Below are positions 14,366 through 21,336 of a stretch of 32,989 nt of DNA, one piece after another. Every line of letters begins with the position of its first letter. Positions within the stretch are counted from its first letter, which is position 1. The notes beneath the pieces are model-generated. The model saw only the letters and a list, made by a program, of their open reading frames with translations. It did no database searches and was not told the DNA's origin. Origin of the DNA: JAVBLK01 sp031553565 (GTDB lineage: Bacteria; Bacillota; Clostridia; Christensenellales; DUVY01); contig JAVBLK010000047.1 in NCBI GenBank assembly GCA_031553565.1, forward strand, positions 1 to 32,989. The letters run 5' to 3'. Position numbers and translations under genes: made by a program.

Positions 14366-15268
14366 TTACTTTGCTGCCGCCTGTGCCTTTTCACATGCTT
14401 TTTTTGCAATCATAAAATAGTCAGGCATATCCGTTGCAGTAACAGTCGTAGTCGCGTCTCCTATTTTCCAGGTCCCTTTTGTGCCCCTTTCGCCGGCAGC
14501 GCCCTTTCCTGTCTGAGTTTCCCCGTCATACCTTACCATATCGTCAAAAACAAAGCCCGTGCCATGCTCGTAAATAAAGCTTTCCAATGCCGACGTATTC
14601 GCAACCCAGTCATAAGCCGCGCTGCCGTAAGAGCTGAACGCTTTATTAATACCGCCGCTTGAACCGACCGCTTTAGCGTCATATGCCAACGAAACATCCC
14701 CATTTGCCGCATCTTTGATCTTAACACTGTTGGCCGCGCCGTTTGCAACGGACTTCAATATTATGCAATCGCCCTTATATGCGGCTTCTGCATACCATTT
14801 CATAGGCTCGGTATCCAATGTAGTCGCCGCAGTCGCCCCGCTGGGCTTGAGGTACAGCATCAGATCCGCAATGCCGCCCGACACGCCGATTTCTTTGTAT
14901 ACCGGTACCGAAGCTGTGCCCGTGGCCTCAAAATATTTGGCGCCTATCTGAATATATTTTGCGTATGTTGTTGCCGCGAATTTCGTTGTAAAGTTTCCCA
15001 TAATAGGCAGATTATTGCCGTCGCCGTCTTCCGCGTAATCATTGCCGTTAGCCCAGTTAGTCGGCAACATAAATTCGTCTATGCGCACATACGAAACTTT
15101 GCCCTTGGAATCGGCTACAACCGTAACCGCACCTACGTAACCCGCGTTGTGTACAAGACCGTAAGACTCGCCCTTACCTATTTTCGCCTTGCCGCAGGCG
15201 GTGAACGTAAGCGCGGCGCCTAAAACCATTACCGCGGCCAAAACTACTGTGATCAATTTCTTTTTCAT
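14366..15268 (-). CDS. Predicted lipoprotein of unknown function
   Basis: The 300-residue product opens MKKKLITVVLAAVMVLGAAL and then TFTAC, a lipoprotein signal with Cys25. The mature part (GLVHNAGYVGAVTVVADSKG then KVSYVRIDEFMLPTNW) has a strand pattern that reminds me of FMN-binding domains of extracellular electron-transfer proteins (GYxGxVxVxV, then KGKVxxVxI), but the usual S/T-G-A-T flavinylation motif is not present, so this is only a weak hint. The start has GGAAGGAG 8 bases upstream. A perfect consensus promoter covered by a palindrome (15368-15397) and a strong terminator downstream show a well-expressed, regulated single-gene unit. Confidence 0.75.
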   Translation of the reverse strand: MKKKLITVVLAAVMVLGAALTFTACGKAKIGKGESYGLVHNAGYVGAVTVVADSKGKVSYVRIDEFMLPTNWANGNDYAEDGDGNNLPIMGNFTTKFAATTYAKYIQIGAKYFEATGTASVPVYKEIGVSGGIADLMLYLKPSGATAATTLDTEPMKWYAEAAYKGDCIILKSVANGAANSVKIKDAANGDVSLAYDAKAVGSSGGINKAFSSYGSAAYDWVANTSALESFIYEHGTGFVFDDMVRYDGETQTGKGAAGERGTKGTWKIGDATTTVTATDMPDYFMIAKKACEKAQAAAK

Positions 15269-15367
15269 TGTATTGCTCCTTCCTTAAATAATTCTTTATC
15301 CCGGACCGCTCCCCGAATGGCTTCCCCACACACTTTCATAACGGAAGAGGTTCATTTATATAGTAAT

Positions 15368-15397
15368 ATTATATGCGATTGACAACGTATTGTCAAT
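15368..15397 (-). promoter_or_regulatory. Consensus promoter with overlapping perfect palindrome (putative operator)
   Basis: On the minus strand TTGACA (15391-15396), 17 bp and TATAAT (15368-15373) match the sigma-A consensus exactly. ATTGACAA (15378-15385) and TTGTCAAT (15390-15397) form a perfect 8-4-8 inverted repeat that covers the -35 box and most of the spacer, the position expected for a repressor site. The leader to the ATG at 15268 is about 90 bases. Confidence 0.75.
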
Positions 15398-15472
15398 CAT
15401 ATTGCTATGTTGCGCTCAGGTCTGTCTGCTCCGGATTATTATGAACATCTTCTACAAAGTAAGTTTACGTTC

Positions 15473-15997
15473 TTAGTTTTCGCCGCGGCCGGTAAATATA
15501 TACTCCCCCTCCTCCTTCCGAATATCGGTTATCAGTGTGCTTTTAAGTCCCAGCGCTTCTTTAAAATCGAACGCGCTGATAATTTTTCCGCCGACCGATA
15601 TCGTTGTGGCGCAGTCGAACTCGTTCCTCTGCGCCACCTCTATACTGCCGACCGTGGCCACGCTGGCGCCGCTTGCCTTAAGCGCGTCCAGCACCTCGCC
15701 CTTGTCAAAGGCGGCTGTCCACTCCGTCCCGGCGTTTCTGATATACCCCTCGACGACCTCGACTTTCGGCAGTATAGCGTTCAGTCTTTCACGGTTTTCA
15801 GCGTCCTTGTCCGCGCCGGGCAAGACAACGTCCGGCAGCGCCTCGGCCGCTCCGCCGTTTTCAATAATATTTACACCGCCCCCCGGCGCTCTTTCGGCAG
15901 GCTTGATCTTTTGGGGGTCATCCCCGCAGCCGCCCAAAAAAACGGCGGCGGCTAATAATAAAAATACCAGCCCGAAAAGAACACATTTCTTTTTCAT
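15473..15997 (-). CDS. Lipoprotein with a truncated SpoIID-like C-terminal domain
   Basis: The 174 residues begin with a lipoprotein signal ending LGGC (Cys24). A variable linker follows, then residues about 90-172 (WTAAFDKGEVLDAL, SIEVAQRNEFDCATTISVGG, FKEALGLKSTLIT, EGEYIFTGRG) that resemble the last third of SpoIID/LytB, the lytic transglycosylase of spore engulfment, where LGLxSTxFT and a strand precede GRGWGHGVGMSQ. Here the protein stops right after TGRGEN, and the GHGVGMSQ loop and the N-terminal part with the catalytic Glu are absent. The DNA beyond the stop does not encode the missing loop in another frame. It is probably non-enzymatic. No clear ribosome binding site precedes the ATG. 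The SpoIID link is from pattern only. Confidence 0.6.
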   Translation of the reverse strand: MKKKCVLFGLVFLLLAAAVFLGGCGDDPQKIKPAERAPGGGVNIIENGGAAEALPDVVLPGADKDAENRERLNAILPKVEVVEGYIRNAGTEWTAAFDKGEVLDALKASGASVATVGSIEVAQRNEFDCATTISVGGKIISAFDFKEALGLKSTLITDIRKEEGEYIFTGRGEN

Positions 15998-16098
15998 AGG
16001 GCTAGTATTTGCAGGGTATTACTAAATTATGTTTTGTTTTATTCGGGAAAGCCGCATCCGCAGCAAACAAACCAAACGCGTCGCGACGGTGACAGTGA

Positions 16099-16180
16099 CG
16101 GCCAAAAAAGAAAGAACGAGGTGCGCCGCGATACGCGGCGCCGGAATTTAAGAACCGCGCTTCTTAACCGCCTTTAATTC
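16099..16180 (+). repeat. Hairpin repeat family, copy 1
   Basis: It starts GGCCAAAAAAGAAAGAAC and carries hairpin 1, GCGCCGCG-ATA-CGCGGCGC (16123-16141), then hairpin 2, TTAAGAA-CCGCGC-TTCTTAA (16148-16167), then CCGCCTTTAA. The loop of hairpin 2 equals that of copy 2 while the stem differs on both sides. Confidence 0.75.
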
Positions 16181-16219
16181 ACGGACATTTTTCTTTAAGT
16201 GAGTATGCGCAAGGCCCGT

Positions 16220-16319
16220 CAAAAGAAATTTGTCCGGCCAAAAAAGAAAGAACATGGTGCGCCGCGACACGCGGCGCCGGATTTCCGGAAACCGCGCTTT
16301 TCGGAAATCCGCCTTTAAT
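16220..16319 (+). repeat. Hairpin repeat family, copy 2
   Basis: It starts CAAAAGAAATTTGTCCGGCC and AAAAAAGAAAGAAC, then hairpin 1, GCGCCGCG-ACA-CGCGGCGC (16259-16277), then hairpin 2, GATTTCCGGAAA-CCGCGC-TTTTCGGAAATC (16280-16309, one mismatch), then CCGCCTTTAAT. Both hairpins stay paired relative to copy 1. Confidence 0.75.
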
Positions 16320-16462
16320 GCGACAAAAAAAATCTGTGATTTTTTTTCGGTCGCCCGGGGGTTCCTCAAGGGGGGCGTGGGAGCGGTTTCCGGCTGTTTT
16401 AACAAAACAGCAAGAAAATTGCGAGTTAGCCCCTCTTGAAAGCTTTAGCCCCCTTGAAAGCC

Positions 16463-17101
16463 TTAGCTCCCCTTGATATTGTTTGCCAAAAGGCCGCCCA
16501 AGCCCGCCATATACTTTGACAGCTTGTCGATCTTGTCTTCCTCGGTGCCCGCCTCGAAAAACTGTTTTAACAGCTCGTTGACGCTCTCGACCTCTCTTGC
16601 CGCGCCGCTTTCCTCTTCGCCCCTTAAAACTACCCGCCTGGTATAGGGGTTCATAAAGGTTATGCCCTCGGCCTTCATTTCCCTCATAAGCTGCTGTACG
16701 TATGCTTTTTTATGGAAGATCACGCTGCGGTATTTGTTCTGGCAGCGCAGCATCAGCGACTTGTCCCCCGCCGCCATACTGGTCGTGATCGCGCGGACGG
16801 ACTCGCCGCTGCTCTGGCGGATAAGGATGTCCTTTATCAGCTGCTTGATCTCTTTATCTGTAAACAGGGTAAATGACGCCTTTTTGTGCTTGACCGCCGT
16901 GATCCCGAGGGATTTGCCGTAGTCGGGCAAGAGGCTTAAGGTCTTGACCTGCGCATAGTAATAGTTGCGGACGCTGTTCGGCTTGCGGTTTGTTTCCGCC
17001 GCGATCGTTTCGAATGCGGTTTTAAGCCCCTTGTTCTGCCTCTGCGCCTCGCCGCACAGCTGAAACAGCCTTTTCATTTCCTGTATTGTCCAGTTTTCCA
17101 T
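16463..17101 (-). CDS. Myb/SANT-like DNA-binding protein (possible RsfA-type regulator)
   Basis: The 212 residues begin with a short Myb/SANT-like helical unit (WTIQEMKRLFQLCGEAQ, TAFETIAAETNRKPNSVRNY, residues 4-47), in which KPNSVRNYYY is a recognition-helix pattern as in RsfA-type prespore regulators. A basic, helical middle (KEIKQLIKDILIRQSSGES) and a helical C-terminus (VESVNELLKQFFEAG) follow. I cannot assign a target. The ATG at 17101 has AAAGGA about 12 bases upstream. MITE copy E lies 23 bp upstream, so the promoter is either inside or beyond the MITE. Confidence 0.7.
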   Translation of the reverse strand: MENWTIQEMKRLFQLCGEAQRQNKGLKTAFETIAAETNRKPNSVRNYYYAQVKTLSLLPDYGKSLGITAVKHKKASFTLFTDKEIKQLIKDILIRQSSGESVRAITTSMAAGDKSLMLRCQNKYRSVIFHKKAYVQQLMREMKAEGITFMNPYTRRVVLRGEEESGAAREVESVNELLKQFFEAGTEEDKIDKLSKYMAGLGGLLANNIKGS

Positions 17102-17124
17102 ATGATAAAAATCCTTTTATATAG

Positions 17125-17283
17125 GGAAGCGATGAATAAATGAGGTTAATTTAGAGCAAGTATTTTTAAGGCAGAAAACGGCTTGTTTTTGCAGCAAATA
17201 GTGGAACTATCGGCAAAAAAAGAAGACGTTTTCATCCGAAAAAGACGCCGCTACTAAATTATATCGAATTATTCAGCGGTTCC
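17125..17283 (-). repeat. MITE copy E (159 bp) with ATAG target duplication
   Basis: It starts GGAAGCGATGAATAAATGAG and ends ATTCAGCGGTTCC. It is flanked by identical ATAG tetranucleotides (17121-17124 and 17284-17287). The central hairpin is partly eroded (ACTATCGG instead of ACTATTTG). It is in the opposite orientation to copies B and C and lies in the 350-bp gap between the Myb-like gene and the plus-strand gene at 17452; nothing else is apparent in that gap apart from AT-rich flanks. Confidence 0.9.
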
Positions 17284-17451
17284 ATAGTTTATTCTCCGAT
17301 TATTGACGTTTTTGCGGTATTTATACACGGCATTTGCAAGTGCGGTCCGCTAAAAAACCGCAGGCTCTTTTACTGCCGGAAAAGCCGTCCGCAGCCCCTC
17401 GTTTGTTTTTCCTTGGCCATAAAAAAAACGGAAACGGCATATACATATAAA

Positions 17452-18474
17452 ATGAAAACTTTTCTGCACATCAACAGCCGCGTGCCTTGCGCGGTCAGCT
17501 TGAACGGGCGGCTTGCCGGCAAGACCTCGCCCGACAGGTTTATCCACGCCGAATCGGACGGCGACGAGGAAATCCTCCTTACCGCATCGCCGATAAATGC
17601 GGATACCGTGTCAGGCGAAAAGATCCTGCCCGCCGCGGCCGCCGTTTTTGTGCGCGGCGGATACGTGCAAACCGAAAGCGCGGCCGTGCAGACCGTAAGC
17701 TTGCCCGGCCGGCATTACGAGCTGACCATAATTAACGAGGCGGTGTACAGCTCTGTCCCGGCGGCGGCGATCAAACAGGAAAACTTTTCGGTAAACGGCG
17801 AAAGGCATATCGTCACGCTGTTGCAGGACGCGCACAAGCAGCTCGTTTGCGAGGGCGGCGGCAGGCTGTTCACCTATATATTGCCCAAGACCTTTGACGT
17901 AAATAATTTAACCGCAAAAACTATCGGGGGCGCCGCCGTCATCACCGCGCACGGCAAGACATGCGACGGCGAATATCTGGCCGTTATCGTCTATGACGGC
18001 GGCTATGCCGTCAACCTGAATTCTCTGTGTGACAAGGCCGAGTTCGAGGGCGACAAGATCCAGACGCTGACGCGCTTAAACGATATAGCGCAGCGCGGCG
18101 CGGTAATAACCTATACGTTCAATTCCTCTTTAAAGCGTTACGAGATAAGCGACCATTACGCCGTTTACCTTTTGAACGCGCCTAAAAAACCGGGGCACAA
18201 CGCGCTGATCCCGTTCGCGCTCTTCCAGAGCATCAAGGCCGGCGACTATCGGGAAGCGCGCACCTTTTTAAGCGGGCCGTTAAACGCGGACATTCCGGAC
18301 GACAACGCCTTATCGGCATATTTCGACGGCTTTGACCTGATAGAGGAAAATAAATATTATCCCGACCTGCCGTTTTGCGCTGTCCTGAAGCCTTCCGGGC
18401 CAAAAGCCGCCGCTAAGCTTCTGATATACGCATTGGACAACCAAGAGAAAATCGACGACCTGAAAATTATCTGA
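17452..18474 (+). CDS. Hypothetical protein, no recognised family
   Basis: The 340-residue product has no signal peptide or membrane segment and I recognise no family. The open frame reaches back to a TTG at 17413, but the ATG at 17452 is preferred, since the sequence MKTFLHINSRVPCAVSLNGR starts a clear beta-rich pattern from there. The N-terminal 100 residues look like beta strands (CAVSLNGRLAG, EEILLTASPI, VFVRGGYVQTES), then a region with LLQDAHKQLVCEGGGRLFTY, and a more helical C-terminus (LIPFALFQSIKAGDYREART, LSAYFDGFDLIEENKYYPDL). It stands alone on the plus strand between divergent and convergent minus-strand genes. Codon use and GC content match the neighbours. Confidence 0.75.
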   Translation: MKTFLHINSRVPCAVSLNGRLAGKTSPDRFIHAESDGDEEILLTASPINADTVSGEKILPAAAAVFVRGGYVQTESAAVQTVSLPGRHYELTIINEAVYSSVPAAAIKQENFSVNGERHIVTLLQDAHKQLVCEGGGRLFTYILPKTFDVNNLTAKTIGGAAVITAHGKTCDGEYLAVIVYDGGYAVNLNSLCDKAEFEGDKIQTLTRLNDIAQRGAVITYTFNSSLKRYEISDHYAVYLLNAPKKPGHNALIPFALFQSIKAGDYREARTFLSGPLNADIPDDNALSAYFDGFDLIEENKYYPDLPFCAVLKPSGPKAAAKLLIYALDNQEKIDDLKII

Positions 18475-18657
18475 AAGCCCAGTTACGAAAGTTATAAGGA
18501 AACGCCGGGCAAATACTTATTAAAGCAGCTATTCAAGACCAGCTTAGTAATCCAAACGCTTTCTAATCCCCTTCTCCCGATATAAAAAAGCGGCTTCGCC
18601 ACGTTTATCAGGCCGCGTCTTTCAATATTTTCTACTGCGATTTTTCCTAGGGTATAT
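18475..18657. other. Intergenic with a 31-bp dispersed repeat
   Basis: No gene with family support is seen. Bases 18636-18666 carry TGCGATTTTTCCTAGGGTAT then ATAAAAAAGCG, which recurs almost unchanged in the opposite orientation at 21160-21189. Its 3' end overlaps the A-run of the DUF1540 terminator. Confidence 0.45.
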
Positions 18658-18693
18658 AAAAAAGCGGACATGCGCCGAAGGGCGCAAGTCCGC
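18658..18693 (-). terminator. Intrinsic terminator after the DUF1540 gene
   Basis: A 12-bp stem with a single A-A mismatch (GCGGACATGCGCC with GGCGCAAGTCCGC, 18664-18693) has a GAAG-type loop and is followed on the minus strand by six T. It is about 37 bp past the stop at 18730. Confidence 0.88.
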
Positions 18694-18729
18694 AAAGCGA
18701 CAGTCCAGGCAATGCCAGACTGCCCCCGA

Positions 18730-19041
18730 CTATTTGTCGATGTACGAGGCGCACCTCGCCCCCGCGTCCTCCGAAACCACGCTGATGCCGTTGGCCACGC
18801 AATGCTCCGCCCGGTTGAAGAGGCATTTTTTTGCCTCGCACTTGACCGTGGCAGGCGAATGTCCGCCGCTGAAGCTGTTATCCATCCCGGCCTCGTACAT
18901 GATATTATCGTTCTTTGACTTGCTGCCGTCCGGCTCATAGGTCACGCAGTCCGCGCAATCGCTGACGCTGATCCTGGCCGCCTTACATTCATAGCCCTTG
19001 TTGAAGTTGCAGTCCTTCAGCCCGCACCTTAATTCTTTCAT
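18730..19041 (-). CDS. DUF1540 cysteine-rich protein with two domains
   Basis: The 103 residues contain two DUF1540-type units: LRCGLKDCNFNKGYECKAAR with CADC following, and VKCEAKKCLFNRAEHCVANG with a final RCASY. Each has the C-x4-C-x6/7-C-...-C arrangement of this clostridial family, which probably binds a metal; its role is unknown. I choose ATG 19041 over ATG 19047 because GGAG lies 9 bases before the former and only 3 before the latter. The gene has its own terminator and is divergent from rplI. Confidence 0.88.
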   Translation of the reverse strand: MKELRCGLKDCNFNKGYECKAARISVSDCADCVTYEPDGSKSKNDNIMYEAGMDNSFSGGHSPATVKCEAKKCLFNRAEHCVANGISVVSEDAGARCASYIDK

Positions 19042-19165
19042 AACCATCCGCTCCTTTTCTGTTCCCGGGACAGCACGATGCTTCCCTGTGTGACTTTATT
19101 TTGCGCTCCGCTATGTTTTTTTATACACAGCGAAAAGCCGAAAGGTAAAAAGCGGCGCGGTGTGC

Positions 19166-19203
19166 TATAATATAGGCACAACATAAAAATAATATCGAGA
19201 GGT
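19166..19203 (+). promoter_or_regulatory. Extended -10 promoter and ribosome binding site of rplI
   Basis: TGC-TATAAT (TATAAT at 19166-19171) is an extended -10 element, and no clear -35 box is present. GAGAGGT at about 19197-19203 precedes the ATG at 19209. The leader is about 30 bases. Confidence 0.55.
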
Positions 19204-19208
19204 ACTGT

Positions 19209-19652
19209 ATGAAAGTAATACTTAAGGCAGATGTGAAATCCCAGGGTAAAAAGGGCGAAATAATCAATGTGAGCGACGGATACGCCGCAAACTATCTGTT
19301 CAAAAATAATCTGGCCGAGCCCGCGTCCGCGGCGGCCGTAAAGAACGCCGAGGCGCAGAAAGCCGCGCTCGAACGTCAGAAAGCCCTGGAGCTGAAGGAA
19401 TATCGCGAGATGGCCGATAAAATGAAGTCCGCAGTCGTTGAGCTGAAGGTTAAATGCGGCGAAAAGGGAAAGATTTTCGGCAGCCTTACCAGCCAGCAGG
19501 TCGCTGACGGACTGACGGCAATAGGCTATAATATCGATAAGCGACAGATAATGCTGGATTCCCCGATCAAGAGCACGGGAGTATATGACATAGAAATAAA
19601 ATTATACCCGACTGTTTCCGTGAAAATAAAACTGAACGTGACGCCCGAATAA
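19209..19652 (+). CDS. rplI: 50S ribosomal protein L9
   Basis: L9 binds 23S rRNA near the L1 stalk with its N-terminal domain and helps prevent frame slippage. The 147 residues show the N-terminal signature MKVILKADVKSQGKKGEIIN then VSDGYAANYLF, the long connecting helix (AAAVKNAEAQKAALERQKAL) and the C-terminal domain (CGEKGKIFGSLTSQQVADGL, then VKIKLNVTPE). The length is normal. The promoter is directly upstream. It stands alone here: the usual partners dnaB, rpsR and the gdpP-type gene are absent from the neighbourhood, and the next gene is convergent. Confidence 0.97.
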   Translation: MKVILKADVKSQGKKGEIINVSDGYAANYLFKNNLAEPASAAAVKNAEAQKAALERQKALELKEYREMADKMKSAVVELKVKCGEKGKIFGSLTSQQVADGLTAIGYNIDKRQIMLDSPIKSTGVYDIEIKLYPTVSVKIKLNVTPE

Positions 19653-19711
19653 GCGGCGCGCAGCTTGCGGCATTTTCTGACCTTAAGCGATTCAGAGATG
19701 GCGGCAAAGCT

Positions 19712-20275
19712 TTATGGAACAACCGATACCGGCTCCGGTTCGGTAAATACAAGCGCTATATCGTATTGGAATGAAGCGCCGGGACCGGGCGGATCTTGCT
19801 GATCGACCACGATCAACAAACAGATCGTCTTAGACGCGCCCTTGCCCAAAAAACCCGTCGCCTCTACGTCGGATACTTCCTGCTGCTGCCCGCTTCCGTT
19901 ATCTTTGATGCTGAACGATATTTTCAGGCCGTTTAAGTTTGAGGCTTCTGCCGCAACAATACTTGCGGAATAATTTACCTGATCGTATTTTGTGGATACT
20001 GCAAACTCATAAACGATCTGTTCGGTAAAGAGGGCGTCAGATTTAGACAGGTCGGCTTTCCCGTCTTTTTCAAACGTGATCTTCGCGCCCTTATCATCGC
20101 CGTCGATATAATATTTGCCCAGTATTTGCACCAGTACCGGCGAATAGGTTATGGTATGCCCGACGGTGCGCGTTATGGCCGCGGCGGCATAGACCGCATA
20201 CGCAATTCCCGTAAGGCACAAAACTGCCGCCGTTATTATCGAAAGGAGCTTCCACCCCTTTTGTGCTGCTTTCAT
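19712..20275 (-). CDS. Secreted beta-rich protein of unknown function
   Basis: The 187 residues begin with a signal peptide or single membrane anchor (KAAQKGWKLLSIITAAVLCL then TGIAYAVYAAAA) and continue as alternating beta strands (TITYSPVLVQILGKYYIDG, AKITFEKDGKADLS, IVYEFAVSTKYDQVNYSASI, ASFQYDIALVFTEP). The layout of signal peptide plus a small beta-sandwich resembles SipW-dependent or TasA/camelysin-like secreted proteins, but no diagnostic motif is seen. The ATG at 20275 has AGGA 6 bases upstream. AT-rich DNA of about 120 bp upstream holds TATAAT-like boxes without a convincing -35. It is convergent with rplI. Confidence 0.7.
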   Translation of the reverse strand: MKAAQKGWKLLSIITAAVLCLTGIAYAVYAAAAITRTVGHTITYSPVLVQILGKYYIDGDDKGAKITFEKDGKADLSKSDALFTEQIVYEFAVSTKYDQVNYSASIVAAEASNLNGLKISFSIKDNGSGQQQEVSDVEATGFLGKGASKTICLLIVVDQQDPPGPGASFQYDIALVFTEPEPVSVVP

Positions 20276-20421
20276 CAGTATTCCTGAAATATTATAATGT
20301 CTTTCGTCAATATTTTTACAGACATATTATATAATCGTCTAATCTTAACATATTATTAACAATAAGTAAACGAAAGTGCGGCAAATAATCTGCGCTGGAA
20401 TAAGAATTTTTTTTCGGAACT

Positions 20422-21138
20422 TCAAAATATTTTGTCCGCCGCCTCAGATTTTACGCCGGGTAAAAAAGCCTTATCGCCGCTTTTCGGGCGGGCATAGTCC
20501 TTTACCTTTATCTTCAGCCAGCTGCCGCTTCTTGCGTTTACGGAATACGGGCTGTCGTTCCTCTTTGCGACGATACCCTCTAAGCCCTCCGCCCTTGCCG
20601 CCGAAAACAGCGCGTGCCCGCTGCCCCTGACGCTGTCGACAAGGATGACGTTCGGATGCGCCGTCCCCGCCGCCCCGGCGTCCCCAAATATCTTTTCAAG
20701 GACCGCGCGCCTTGAAACATATTCCGTGTCGTAAAGCGGGCAGCCGTCGTATTCCATAACGTCGAATACCATATAGTGCGCCGCAACGGACGCGATAATT
20801 TTTGTATCAGGCTTTTCGCATCTGTCGCGCCGCATAACGCGGTAAAAGTCCGGGCGGCCGTCTTTATCCAGCGCGATGATCTCGCCGTCCAGCAGCGTCG
20901 CGCCGTTTTTGCCGCCGCAAAGAGCGGCCGCCTGCCGGGCGATCTCCGGATAACGCTCCGTCCGCGCGTTCAGCCGCCGGTTAAAAAGACGCGCCCCGGC
21001 GCCGTCAATACGCGCGGTCATCCTGACGCCGTCAAACTTTATTTCAAACGAAAAACTGTCATCGTCAAAAGGCGCGACGGTTTCGCCCAGCAGCATAGGC
21101 ACAAACGGGTAAGTTACTGCGCTTTCCGCGTTATCCAT
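20422..21138 (-). CDS. ATP-dependent DNA ligase, adenylation domain only
   Basis: The 238 residues contain all nucleotidyltransferase motifs of ATP-dependent DNA ligases: motif I EIKFDG at 32-37 with Lys34 as the predicted AMP-accepting lysine, motif III DGEI at 84-87, motif IIIa YMVFDVME at 122-129, motif IV EGIVAKR at 187-193 and motif V WLKIKVK at 207-213. It ends 25 residues later, so the OB-fold domain with motif VI, normally about 80-100 residues, is missing, and no such sequence follows on the DNA. LigD-type or stand-alone clostridial ligases usually have about 300 residues. It may be a minimal ligase, need a partner, or be decayed. No Ku gene is in the window. No Shine-Dalgarno is visible before the ATG. 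Confidence 0.85.
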   Translation of the reverse strand: MDNAESAVTYPFVPMLLGETVAPFDDDSFSFEIKFDGVRMTARIDGAGARLFNRRLNARTERYPEIARQAAALCGGKNGATLLDGEIIALDKDGRPDFYRVMRRDRCEKPDTKIIASVAAHYMVFDVMEYDGCPLYDTEYVSRRAVLEKIFGDAGAAGTAHPNVILVDSVRGSGHALFSAARAEGLEGIVAKRNDSPYSVNARSGSWLKIKVKDYARPKSGDKAFLPGVKSEAADKIF

Positions 21139-21336
21139 AAAAATAGTATTTCTTTCAAGCGCTTTTTTTATATCCTAGGAAAAATCGCAAAAATTGCTTG
21201 CAAGATTTTGCGGTTTAGACGACGGATCCAATAAAAGCGACGGACGAAGTCCGGCCGCAACGCGGTAATTTTTTCAAAATTGACGCTTTTATTATTATTT
21301 TTGCATTGAATTAGTGATATAATATATAACATAAAT
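21139..21336. promoter_or_regulatory. Divergent ligase/ktrB region with a repeat and the ktrB promoter
   Basis: Bases 21160-21189 are the second copy of the 31-bp CCTAGG repeat. CGCAAAA and TTTTGCG (about 21187-21214) form a hairpin beside it. For ktrB, TTGCAT (21301-21306), 18 bp and TATAAC (21325-21330) leave only six bases before the ATG at 21337. An alternative -10, TATAAT, is at 21318-21323. No ydaO-type c-di-AMP riboswitch, often found before ktr genes, is recognisable. Confidence 0.45.

Larger units (their letters stand above)
15998..16462. other. Repeat-bearing intergenic region
   Basis: This 465-bp gap carries two copies of the hairpin repeat family (16099-16180 and 16220-16319) followed by an A/T-rich imperfect hairpin (about 16321-16350) and a GGGG/CCCC-rich stretch. 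A minus-strand open frame of 85 codons (16148-16405) runs through both copies, but its composition is simply that of the repeats and I do not call it a gene. Confidence 0.5.

Noticed and set aside
16148..16405. 85-codon minus-strand ORF (ends LKAVKKRGS)
   Set aside because: It runs through both hairpin-repeat copies and its residues simply reflect repeat sequence; there is no ribosome binding site or family resemblance.
18492..18938. 148-codon minus-strand ORF
   Set aside because: It overlaps the DUF1540 gene in another frame. DUF1540 has clear family cysteines, a good ribosome binding site and a terminator located inside this longer ORF.
21139..21336. ydaO c-di-AMP riboswitch before ktrB
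   Set aside because: The sequence lacks any recognisable conserved core, and the promoter lies too close to the start codon for a leader riboswitch.
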